A stretch of 36,102 nt of DNA from a virus: positions 1 through 36,102 of the IMG/VR virus record IMGVR_UViG_3300009180_000111; one strand, given 5' to 3'. Positions 1 through 6,921 of the stretch are shown in pieces. Every line of letters starts with the position of its first letter. Positions within the stretch are counted from its first letter, which is position 1. A program made the translations under genes and the position numbers. Under the pieces are notes generated by a model. It was given only the letters and a program-made list of their open reading frames with translations, had not been told where the DNA came from and ran no database searches.

Positions 1-71
1 ATTTATTAAAACAAAAAGAAGAAGAGCTTTTAAGAATTTATAAGGAAATTCAAGAAATAAAAAATCAATAA
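1..71 (+). CDS. C-terminal end of an unidentified gene (partial)
   Basis: Reading frame 3 is open from the left edge and ends in TAA at 69-71. The last 21 residues are visible (LLKQKEELLRIYKEIQEIKNQ), a charged Lys/Glu-rich stretch likely to be helical. It reads in the same direction as the virion genes and stops just before a promoter box. Too little is present to assign a function. The start lies outside the window. Confidence 0.5.
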   Translation, partial: LLKQKEEELLRIYKEIQEIKNQ

Positions 72-79
72 AAAATTTG

Positions 80-87
80 TATATTTG
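80..87 (+). promoter_or_regulatory. Bacteroidota-type -7 box (TATATTTG)
   Basis: TATATTTG matches the Bacteroidota primary sigma factor -7 consensus TAnnTTTG. It lies 17 nt before the ATG at 105, leaving a short A/T-rich leader. No clear TTG -33 element is seen at the usual distance. It could drive the run of small genes leading to the terminase. Confidence 0.6.
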
Positions 88-104
88 TAAAAAATTTAAT
101 AAAA

Positions 105-329
105 ATGAAAACAGTAACTACAGAAGAATTAGAAAACTTAAAAGACTTAAGTCTTAAATTTAACGAAGCAAAGGTTTCAATAGCTGAAGCTGAACTAGCA
201 AAACATAAATTTTTTAGAGAGTTAGACTCTTTGTCTGCTCAGTATAAAGAATTAGAGGCTACGTTAATTGAGAAGTACGGAAACGTAAATATAAACCTAC
301 AAACAGGAGAGATTAATGACCAAGATTAG
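105..329 (+). CDS. Small coiled-coil protein, function unknown
   Basis: This 74-aa protein is nearly all predicted helix, with heptad-like spacing of Leu/Ala and many Glu/Lys residues (about residues 5-58), so a coiled coil is likely. It has no cysteines, membrane segment or catalytic motif. The start is the first ATG after the promoter box at 80-87. Its 3' end overlaps the next gene by 14 nt, suggesting translational coupling. Its place at the head of the virion operon suggests a virion or assembly role, but no family was recognised. Confidence 0.75.
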   Translation: MKTVTTEELENLKDLSLKFNEAKVSIAEAELAKHKFFRELDSLSAQYKELEATLIEKYGNVNINLQTGEINDQD

Positions 330-768
330 TACATATCCAGAAATTACAATACCTACAATAGACGACCTATTGATAGGTACCGATGTTGAGAATCTAAATA
401 GAACTAAGAACTTTAGTATTCAAGGTATTATTGATCTTGCTATTCCATACAAGGTATATACTGCTATAATTACTCAGTCTTTCACATCTGCTCCAGTAGC
501 TACAGTACTTCAAAATACATTAGGAGGTAATTTAACTTGGACATATGATAGTATTGGATCTTACCAGGTTTCTTCAGATGGATTATTTACTTTAAACAAA
601 ACAACTTTAACTTGTTCAAATATGTGGTATGATATTCCAAGAGTTTATCCAAACTTTGAAGAATCAAATTTTCCAAATAATATTAAAATACTTAATATAA
701 GTTCTTATAATAAATTTCAAGTTAACGGAATTGAAAAAGCATTTGTAGAAATAAGAGTATATAACTAA
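316..768 (+). CDS. Mini-fibre protein sharing modules with the large fibre
   Basis: 150 aa. Residues 10-42 (PEITIPTIDDLLIGTDVENL and on to an Asp-Leu-Ala end) look like the N-terminal attachment segment common in Bacteroidota phage fibre and decoration proteins. Residues 45-150 form a domain that reappears at the C-terminus of the 503-aa fibre at 6922-8433. Both have YxxxITQSxTSAPxATV near the start, TWxYDxxGSY in the middle, and end in EIRVYN. It is probably a short fibre or capsid decoration made of an anchor plus a tip domain, without the shaft. It overlaps the genes on both sides, so it is part of one transcript. Role inferred from domain sharing only. Confidence 0.65.
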   Translation: MTKISTYPEITIPTIDDLLIGTDVENLNRTKNFSIQGIIDLAIPYKVYTAIITQSFTSAPVATVLQNTLGGNLTWTYDSIGSYQVSSDGLFTLNKTTLTCSNMWYDIPRVYPNFEESNFPNNIKILNISSYNKFQVNGIEKAFVEIRVYN

Positions 769-992
769 TGGATATCCGTAAAATATCTATAGGTCCAGAC
801 TATAAGAATGCAATGAGTTATATTCATGGGCAGGATGTTTTAAATGGATCTCATAAAATACACCTTATATTCTTTGACGAACTAAAGGATAGCTTTAAAA
901 TCTGGATAGAGAATGACTCGCAAGAGGTATTGCTTTGGAAGGAATTTAATTCTAACATGCCAGTATCTATAGAGTATAATATAAATTTCTAA
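768..992 (+). CDS. Conserved-looking small protein, unknown
   Basis: 74 aa, beginning MDIRKISIGPDYKNAMSYIH, with a mix of beta-type hydrophobic segments (KIHLIFF, FKIWIE, VLLWKEF). No cysteine, signal peptide or known motif is visible. Stop and start overlap by 1 nt (TAATG) on both sides, so it is translationally coupled to the mini-fibre and the Cpn10-like gene. The sequence reminded me of small proteins near the terminase in other Bacteroidota podoviruses, but I cannot name a family. Confidence 0.7.
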   Translation: MDIRKISIGPDYKNAMSYIHGQDVLNGSHKIHLIFFDELKDSFKIWIENDSQEVLLWKEFNSNMPVSIEYNINF

Positions 993-1558
993 TGAAATCT
1001 CCTTACTGCTTTATCGTAAAGCCATTAGATGGTAAGCGATATAATAACACTAAAGAAGTAGGTGGTATTAACTTAATTGTAAGCACATCCCAAGAAGACC
1101 ATACCGTATCCAATAGAATAGGGGTAGTTATATCTACCCCTGTTGGGTATAATGGAGATATAGTTCCTGGAGATTTGCTTCTCGTACATCATAATGTATT
1201 TAAGTTGTATTATGATATGAAAGGTAGAGAGAAGAGTGGGGCAAGTTATTTAAAGGATGATCTGTTTATGGTTGATAATGATCAGTTCTTTATGTACTTC
1301 CACGATAATAAGTGGAGTGCTCATTCAAAGTACTGCTTTATTAGACCAGTTAAAGCAAAGGAATCTATAATATACAAGAACACTCAAGAAGAACCCCTTA
1401 TTGGAACGATAGAGTACATAAATCAAGAATTAGTAGATCTAGGTCTATCAGTTGGAGATGAGGTCTCATTTGAGCCAAATAGCGAATATCCATTCTATAT
1501 AAACGATGAGAAGTTATACAGGATGTTCACAAGTAACATTACAATAAAATGGAATTAA
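992..1558 (+). CDS. Tandem GroES/Cpn10-like co-chaperonin
   Basis: 188 aa made of two Cpn10-like units. Residues 5-102 align by eye with GroES. They begin with YCFIVKP, followed by a mobile-loop-like segment with GGINL at 24-28 (GroES has GGIVL) and RIGVVIS at 42-48, matching the strand after the loop. VPGDLLLV at 58-65 and a YL..DLFMV end at 86-94 complete the unit. Residues 113-186 repeat the fold (KYCFIRP, GTIEYI, LSVGDEVSF, LYRMFTSNI) but lack the GGI-L mobile loop. A phage GroES normally caps host GroEL to fold the capsid protein, as T4 gp31 does; a similar role is inferred here. Plant Cpn20 is a known tandem Cpn10. The last 10 nt overlap the next gene. Confidence 0.65.
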   Translation: MKSPYCFIVKPLDGKRYNNTKEVGGINLIVSTSQEDHTVSNRIGVVISTPVGYNGDIVPGDLLLVHHNVFKLYYDMKGREKSGASYLKDDLFMVDNDQFFMYFHDNKWSAHSKYCFIRPVKAKESIIYKNTQEEPLIGTIEYINQELVDLGLSVGDEVSFEPNSEYPFYINDEKLYRMFTSNITIKWN

Positions 1559-1830
1559 AAGAAATCAAGTTACAGATTATAGATGCTGGAGAGAAGGCTG
1601 TTATGGAACTTATAAAGGTTGCATCAGATCAGATACTAAAACCTGAGGATGATGGAACTGACCTATCAGCAGATAAATTAAAGAACGCTGCTTCAGCTAA
1701 AAAGTTAGCAATTTTTGATGCCTTTGAAATTTTAAATAGGATAGAACTAGAAAGAGAAAAACTTTCTGATGAAGCACCTGTAAAAGAAGAAAATAAAATA
1801 CAAGGATTTGCAGAACGAAGATCAAAATAG
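1549..1830 (+). CDS. Possible small terminase subunit
   Basis: 93 aa, helical and charged, with the core ADKLKNAASAKKLAIFDAFE (about residues 41-60) and a basic end QGFAERRSK. No catalytic motif is present. It lies directly before the large terminase and overlaps it by 23 nt; size, helical content and position fit a small terminase (DNA recognition for packaging), but no helix-turn-helix is clearly visible. It could equally be a conserved assembly protein. Confidence 0.5.
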   Translation: MELKEIKLQIIDAGEKAVMELIKVASDQILKPEDDGTDLSADKLKNAASAKKLAIFDAFEILNRIELEREKLSDEAPVKEENKIQGFAERRSK

Positions 1831-4060
1831 TTTATATACAGTAGTTCGTGATCATATTCCACCACAGGTTGTTGTAAATAAAAACAAGAGCAAATCCTGG
1901 GAGTATGGTTATAATGAGAAGTACGACATGGTGGTTATATCTAAGGATGGAACCATTGGAGACATCTACAATATAAACGGATTAAACATAGCTATTCCTT
2001 CCGTCCCAAATATAGTGTATAAAAGGGACAACAAAAAAGAAAACCAGTACTGGGAGCCATTCGAATACCCTAAAGAACTTAGCAATATAAAGACCATCTT
2101 TAACTGGCATACAATGCCTAAAACATTTAAGGATAAGTGGGTTGATTATATTGAGGAAGAGTTTGACAGGAGAGAGAATGGTTTTTTCTTTATGAATAAT
2201 GGAGTCACTACATACATAACAGGATCTCACTATATGTACGTACAGTGGACCAAGATTGATGTTGGCCTTCCAGACTATCGTGAAGCCAACAGGATATACT
2301 ATATATTCTGGGAGGCATGCAAGGCAGATCCAAGATCATTTGGAATGGTTTACCTAAAGATTAGACGTTCTGGATTCTCGTTTATGGGATCTAACGAGCT
2401 ATCTAATACAGGAACACTTGCAAAGGATGCAAGACTTGGTATACTGTCAAAGACTGGTAACGATGCTAAGACAATGTTTACCAATAAGGTCGTGCCAATT
2501 ATAAGCAACTACCCATTCTTCTTCAAGCCTATCCAGGATGGTATGGATAAACCAAAGACAGAGCTTGCCTTTAGGGTTCCTGCTGCGAAGATCACCAAGA
2601 AGAACATGTACGAAAACAATGAGACCACCGAAGAGATAAAGGGTCTTGATACAACCATTGACTGGAAGAACACAGCTGATAACAGCTATGATGGTGAGAA
2701 ACTTCTTCTTCTAGTACATGACGAGTCTGGTAAGTGGATTAAGCCTGATAATATATTGAATAACTGGCGTGTAACTAAGACTTGTCTTAGGTTAGGTTCT
2801 AAGATTATTGGTAAGTGTATGATGGGCTCTACTCCTAACTCACTTGAAAAGGGAGGGGCTAACTTTAAGAAACTTTATGAGGAGTCTAATATTAAAACTC
2901 GTAATGCCAATGGTCAAACAAAGTCTGGTATGTACTCACTCTATATTCCAATGGAGTGGAACTTTGAGGGATACATAGACAGATATGGAATGCCAGTATT
3001 CAGAAGACCAGACAAGCCAGTACTTGGTATAGATGGTAATATGATAACAGATGGTGCCATTGACTACTGGGAGAATGAGGTTGCCTCTTTGAAGAGTGAT
3101 GCAGATGCCCTTAATGAGTTCTATAGACAGTTCTCAAGAACAGAGTCTCACGCATTTAGAGATGAGAGCAAGGCATCAATATTCAACCTTACCAAGCTAT
3201 ACCAACAGATTGACTATAACGATTCACTTATTAAGGATAGGGTTCTAACAAAGGGATCATTTAGTTGGTTAAATGGAGAGAAGGACACAAAGGTTGTATG
3301 GACTCCTGATCCAAGAGGAAGGTTTACAGTATCGTGGATTCCAGAGAAAGGATTACAGAATAACATAGTTTATAAGAACGGTAACAAGTATCCAGGTAAC
3401 GACCATATCGGAGCATTTGGATGTGACCCTTATGACATATCTGGTACAGTAGGTGGTGGTGGATCTAACGGATCTCTTCACGGACTTACTAAGTTTAACA
3501 TGGATAATGCTCCTAGTAACCACTTCTTCCTAGAGTATATAGCAAGACCTCAGACTGCCGAGATATTCTTTGAGGATGTCCTTATGGCTTGTATATTCTA
3601 TGGTATGCCAATACTTGTAGAGAATAACAAACCTAGACTCCTTTATCACTTTAAGAATAGAGGGTACAGAGGTTTCTCAATGAATAGACCTGACAAAAGT
3701 TTTATCAATCTGTCAAAGACAGAGAGGGAGCTAGGAGGTATACCTAACTCATCAGAGGACGTTAAGCAGTCACACGCATCTGCAATTGAGTCGTATATAG
3801 AGAAGTATGTAGGTCTTGATTTAGAGGGTACATACAGGGACTCAGATGAGATGGGATCGATGTACTTCTCAAGGACAATAGAGGAGTGGGCAAGGTTTGA
3901 TATAAATAATAGAACAAAGTTTGATGCTGCAATTAGCTCAGGATTAGCTATTATGGCTAACCAAAAGAACATATACACTCAAGTCAAAAAAGAATCGAAA
4001 ATAATATTTAACTTTGCAAAGTATAACAATAGCGGAACCCATAGCGAAATAATAAGATAA
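1808..4060 (+). CDS. terL: Terminase large subunit
   Basis: 750 aa ATP-driven DNA packaging motor and headful nuclease. The Walker A region is deviant: KIRRSGFS at 184-191 has Phe where the P-loop Lys is expected, with Lys/Arg upstream, as in other large terminases of this type. Walker B is LLLLVHDE at 299-306, with the catalytic Glu at 306. The coupling motif is GST at 340-342. RNase-H-like nuclease acidic residues are probably D540 (GCDPYD), E605 (ILVENN) and D706 (KFDAAISSGLA). The start used here is TTG at 1808, inside the preceding gene; the first ATG in frame is residue 41 (1928), after what looks like conserved N-terminal sequence. GC is visibly higher than in the small genes before it. 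Order and sequence look crAss-like. Confidence 0.93.
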   Translation: MQNEDQNSLYTVVRDHIPPQVVVNKNKSKSWEYGYNEKYDMVVISKDGTIGDIYNINGLNIAIPSVPNIVYKRDNKKENQYWEPFEYPKELSNIKTIFNWHTMPKTFKDKWVDYIEEEFDRRENGFFFMNNGVTTYITGSHYMYVQWTKIDVGLPDYREANRIYYIFWEACKADPRSFGMVYLKIRRSGFSFMGSNELSNTGTLAKDARLGILSKTGNDAKTMFTNKVVPIISNYPFFFKPIQDGMDKPKTELAFRVPAAKITKKNMYENNETTEEIKGLDTTIDWKNTADNSYDGEKLLLLVHDESGKWIKPDNILNNWRVTKTCLRLGSKIIGKCMMGSTPNSLEKGGANFKKLYEESNIKTRNANGQTKSGMYSLYIPMEWNFEGYIDRYGMPVFRRPDKPVLGIDGNMITDGAIDYWENEVASLKSDADALNEFYRQFSRTESHAFRDESKASIFNLTKLYQQIDYNDSLIKDRVLTKGSFSWLNGEKDTKVVWTPDPRGRFTVSWIPEKGLQNNIVYKNGNKYPGNDHIGAFGCDPYDISGTVGGGGSNGSLHGLTKFNMDNAPSNHFFLEYIARPQTAEIFFEDVLMACIFYGMPILVENNKPRLLYHFKNRGYRGFSMNRPDKSFINLSKTERELGGIPNSSEDVKQSHASAIESYIEKYVGLDLEGTYRDSDEMGSMYFSRTIEEWARFDINNRTKFDAAISSGLAIMANQKNIYTQVKKESKIIFNFAKYNNSGTHSEIIR
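4009..4016 (+). promoter_or_regulatory. -7 box TAACTTTG upstream of portal gene
   Basis: TAACTTTG fits TAnnTTTG and lies within the 3' end of the terminase gene, 44 nt before the portal ATG. The 13 nt at 4008-4020 (TTAACTTTGCAAA) recur exactly at 6898-6910 before the fibre gene, which supports both as promoters. Confidence 0.55.
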
Positions 4061-6496
4061 ATGAAGGACGTAAGTATAAAGATTAACCCTGTAAGTTTTC
4101 CAGACCTGTTTGCTTCTGATAAAGAAAAGGAGACATATGAATATGGATTGAGAATTGGTCAAAGTATTCAATATGAGTGGTTTAAGAAAGACAGTCATGG
4201 GTGTAAGTTCTATGATCAACGTGCAAACTTTCACAAACTAAGATTATACGCTAGAGGTGAGCAGTCTGTTGGTAAGTATAAGAATGAGTTATCAGTTGAT
4301 GGAGATCTAAGTCATTTAAACTTAGACTGGACTCCAGTTCCTATTATACCAAAGTTTATTGATATTGTAGTTAACGGAATGACTGATAGAATGTTTAAGG
4401 TTAAGGCATATGCGCAAGACGCTATGTCTACAGACAAACGTTCTCAGTTTCAAGAGGCTGTGCAAACAGATATGGCTGCTAAGGATTTACTTCTTCAAGT
4501 AAAAGATCAGTTTGGAATTGATGCGTTTGATACTCCTGTAGATGAGCTTCCAGAGACAGATGATGAGTTATCATTATTCATGCAGCTTAACTACAAGCCT
4601 GCTATAGAGATTGCAGAGGAGCAAGCTATTAACACTATATTTGACGATAATAAATATAACGACATTAGAAAGAGCATTGACTTAGATATAGCAACTATTG
4701 GTGTTGGTATGGCTAAACATATGTTTCTTCCTGGCGATGGTGTTCGTATAGAGTACGTTGATCCAGCTAATGTTATCTACAGCTATACAGAGAATCCATA
4801 CTTTAAGGATTGTTTCTATTGGGGAGAAGTTAAAACAGTACACACAACTGAACTTCTTAAGATAGACCCTACACTTACTGATGATCAACTAGAAGAAATA
4901 TCTAAGTACGGTCAGTCATGGAATAACTACTATAATTCAGCGCAGGTTTATAATAATAGTATGTTTAGCAGAGATAGTGCTACACTAATGTACTTTAACT
5001 ATAAGACCACTAAGAAGATAGTTTACAAGAAAAAGACTTTAGATAACGGTACTGAAAAAATGATACCTAAGGACGATACCTTTAATCCACCACAGGAAAT
5101 GATGGATGAAGGTAACTTCGAAAAAATTGAAAAAACAATTGATGTTTGGTACGATGGTATAATGGTAGCTGGTACTAACATTATGCTTAAATGGGAACTA
5201 TCTAAGAATATGGTAAGACCTAAGTCTGCCACACAACATGCAATACCAAACTATGTAGCTTGTGCTCCAAGAATGTACAAGGGTAATATTGAATCATTAG
5301 TAAAAAGAATGGTTCCATTTGCAGATCTAATTCAGATCGTTCACCTTAAGATGCAACAGGTACTAGCTAAGGTTGTTCCTGATGGTGTATTTATTGATGC
5401 TGATGGTATCAATGAAGTTGACCTAGGTACAGGAGCAGCATACAACCCAGAGGATGCATTAAGATTATACTTCCAGACAGGTAGTGTTATTGGTAGAAGC
5501 TATACTGGAGATGGAGAGTTTAATAACGCAAGGGTTCCAATTTCTGAGTTAGGAACAAATAGTGGTCAAGGAAAACTTCAAAGTTTAATTGGAAGTTATA
5601 ATCACTATCTAGGTATGATTCGTGATGTTACTGGATTAAATGAGGCTCGTGATGGATCTAATCCAAACCCAGATGCATTAGTTGGTGTTCAAAAACTAGC
5701 TGCATTAAATTCAAACACCGCTACAAGACACATCCTAGAGTCTAGCTTATACATAACTCGTTCATTATCAGAGGCTATATCTTATAGAGTAGCTGATATT
5801 TTAGAGTACTCTGACTTCAAGGAGGAGTTTATAAATCAGATAGGAAGGTACAGTGTTGGTATACTAGATAATATAAAGGACTTATATATCTACGACTTTG
5901 GAATCTTTATAGAGGTTACACCTGATGAAGAGGAGAAGGCTCAATTAGAACAAAATATTCAGGTTTCATTATCTCGTGACTCTATACTATTAGAGGATGC
6001 AATTGATATTAGAGAGATTAGAAACTTAAAACTAGCTAACCAACTTCTTAAATTAAAAAGAAAGAAGAGAGAGGAGCAGAAACAAAAGATTGCTCAAGAA
6101 ACTCAGCAGATGCAAGGTCAGATACAGCAACAGTCTCAACAGGCTGCCGCTCAAAATGCAATGCAACAGATACAGGCTGAGACACAATCTAAACTTCAGG
6201 TAAAACAAGCTGAGTCTGCCTTTGATATTCAGAAGATGCAGAGCGAGGCTGATCTTAAGATGAAACTTATGGAGCTTGAGTTTAATTATCAGATGCAGTT
6301 AAAGGGTATTGAAGTTAATACATTAACTGAAAAAGAAAAAATGAAGGAGGAGGCTAAAGATAAACGTGTTAGTTTACAAAACACACAACAATCAAAACTA
6401 ATAGATCAACGTAAGAATAACTTACCTCCAGTAGATTTTGAGTCTACTAATGATAATTTAGACTCGTTTGATTTCTCACAATTCGGACCAAGATAA
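4061..6496 (+). CDS. Portal protein
   Basis: 811 aa, the dodecameric ring at the head vertex through which DNA passes. The N-terminal part contains LDWTPVPIIPKFIDIVVNGM (about residues 89-108) followed by a basic/aromatic segment typical of portals from crAss-like and related phages. The middle is a mixed alpha/beta wing and stem region. From about residue 660 to 780 the protein is a Gln/Ala/Lys-rich coiled coil, a usual portal barrel or crown extension. It is longer than T7-type portals (about 540 aa), as expected for this group. It follows the terminase directly, starts at ATG with no Shine-Dalgarno site, and overlaps the next small gene by 1 nt. Confidence 0.88.
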   Translation: MKDVSIKINPVSFPDLFASDKEKETYEYGLRIGQSIQYEWFKKDSHGCKFYDQRANFHKLRLYARGEQSVGKYKNELSVDGDLSHLNLDWTPVPIIPKFIDIVVNGMTDRMFKVKAYAQDAMSTDKRSQFQEAVQTDMAAKDLLLQVKDQFGIDAFDTPVDELPETDDELSLFMQLNYKPAIEIAEEQAINTIFDDNKYNDIRKSIDLDIATIGVGMAKHMFLPGDGVRIEYVDPANVIYSYTENPYFKDCFYWGEVKTVHTTELLKIDPTLTDDQLEEISKYGQSWNNYYNSAQVYNNSMFSRDSATLMYFNYKTTKKIVYKKKTLDNGTEKMIPKDDTFNPPQEMMDEGNFEKIEKTIDVWYDGIMVAGTNIMLKWELSKNMVRPKSATQHAIPNYVACAPRMYKGNIESLVKRMVPFADLIQIVHLKMQQVLAKVVPDGVFIDADGINEVDLGTGAAYNPEDALRLYFQTGSVIGRSYTGDGEFNNARVPISELGTNSGQGKLQSLIGSYNHYLGMIRDVTGLNEARDGSNPNPDALVGVQKLAALNSNTATRHILESSLYITRSLSEAISYRVADILEYSDFKEEFINQIGRYSVGILDNIKDLYIYDFGIFIEVTPDEEEKAQLEQNIQVSLSRDSILLEDAIDIREIRNLKLANQLLKLKRKKREEQKQKIAQETQQMQGQIQQQSQQAAAQNAMQQIQAETQSKLQVKQAESAFDIQKMQSEADLKMKLMELEFNYQMQLKGIEVNTLTEKEKMKEEAKDKRVSLQNTQQSKLIDQRKNNLPPVDFESTNDNLDSFDFSQFGPR

Positions 6497-6648
6497 TGAT
6501 AAATAAACTAGGAGTAGAAAATTCTTTGTGGAATAATATTCGTGCAAATAAAGGTTCTGGAAAGAAACCTACAGCAGAGATGCTTAAACAAGAAAAAAAG
6601 ATAAATGGCAAAAACAGAGGCTTGGCAAAGAGCCGAGGGAAAAAGTAA
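6496..6648 (+). CDS. Small basic protein (50 aa) after portal
   Basis: ATG at 6496 overlaps the portal stop by 1 nt (TAATG). The product begins MINKLGVENSLWNNIRANKG and continues with a Lys-rich segment (SGKKPTAEMLKQEKK) to a basic end, SRGKK. It fills what would otherwise be a 108-nt gap and overlaps the next gene by 44 nt in another frame. SLWxNIRA followed by GSGKKPT-EML looks like a conserved small virion-associated motif that I have met in other phages, but the function is unknown. Confidence 0.65.
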   Translation: MINKLGVENSLWNNIRANKGSGKKPTAEMLKQEKKINGKNRGLAKSRGKK

Positions 6649-6877
6649 GACTGGAGGTTTGAATGCAAATGGAGTTGCATCGTATAGAAAAGCAAATCCT
6701 GGAAGCAAACTAAAGATGGCAGTTACGACAGCTCCATCTAAATTAAAACCTGGAAGTAAGGATGCTATGCGTAGAAAATCTTTCTGTGCTAGAATGTCTG
6801 GAATGCCTGGTCCTATGAAAAAACCTAACGGAGATCCAACAAGAAAGAAGTTATCTTTAGACAAGTGGAACTGCTAA
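6605..6877 (+). CDS. Small basic protein, DUF6321-like
   Basis: 90 aa and strongly basic. It begins MAKTEAWQRAEGKSKTGGLN and contains SYRKANPGSKLK at 27-38. The C-terminal half reads RRKSFCARMSGMPGPMKKPN and ends in LDKWNC. This matches my memory of a small phage family (DUF6321-like) found near head genes, of unknown role. The two cysteines (SFCAR and the final Cys) and positive charge are its main features, so nucleic-acid contact or a capsid role is possible. It lies between portal and fibre genes. Confidence 0.7.
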   Translation: MAKTEAWQRAEGKSKTGGLNANGVASYRKANPGSKLKMAVTTAPSKLKPGSKDAMRRKSFCARMSGMPGPMKKPNGDPTRKKLSLDKWNC

Positions 6878-6898
6878 ATAATATATAAAATTAATACT

Positions 6899-6906
6899 TA
6901 ACTTTG
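6899..6906 (+). promoter_or_regulatory. -7 box TAACTTTG upstream of fibre gene
   Basis: TAACTTTG fits TAnnTTTG in the 44-nt gap after the DUF6321-like gene. It is 15 nt before the fibre ATG, with an A-run leader. The surrounding 13 nt (6898-6910) are identical to the portal promoter at 4008-4020. Confidence 0.65.
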
Positions 6907-6921
6907 CAAAAAAAATAAGAT

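Noticed and set aside
6508-6864. Antisense 118-aa open frame
   Set aside because: Opposes the conserved small basic gene; Leu/Phe-rich shadow composition, no ribosome or promoter signal.
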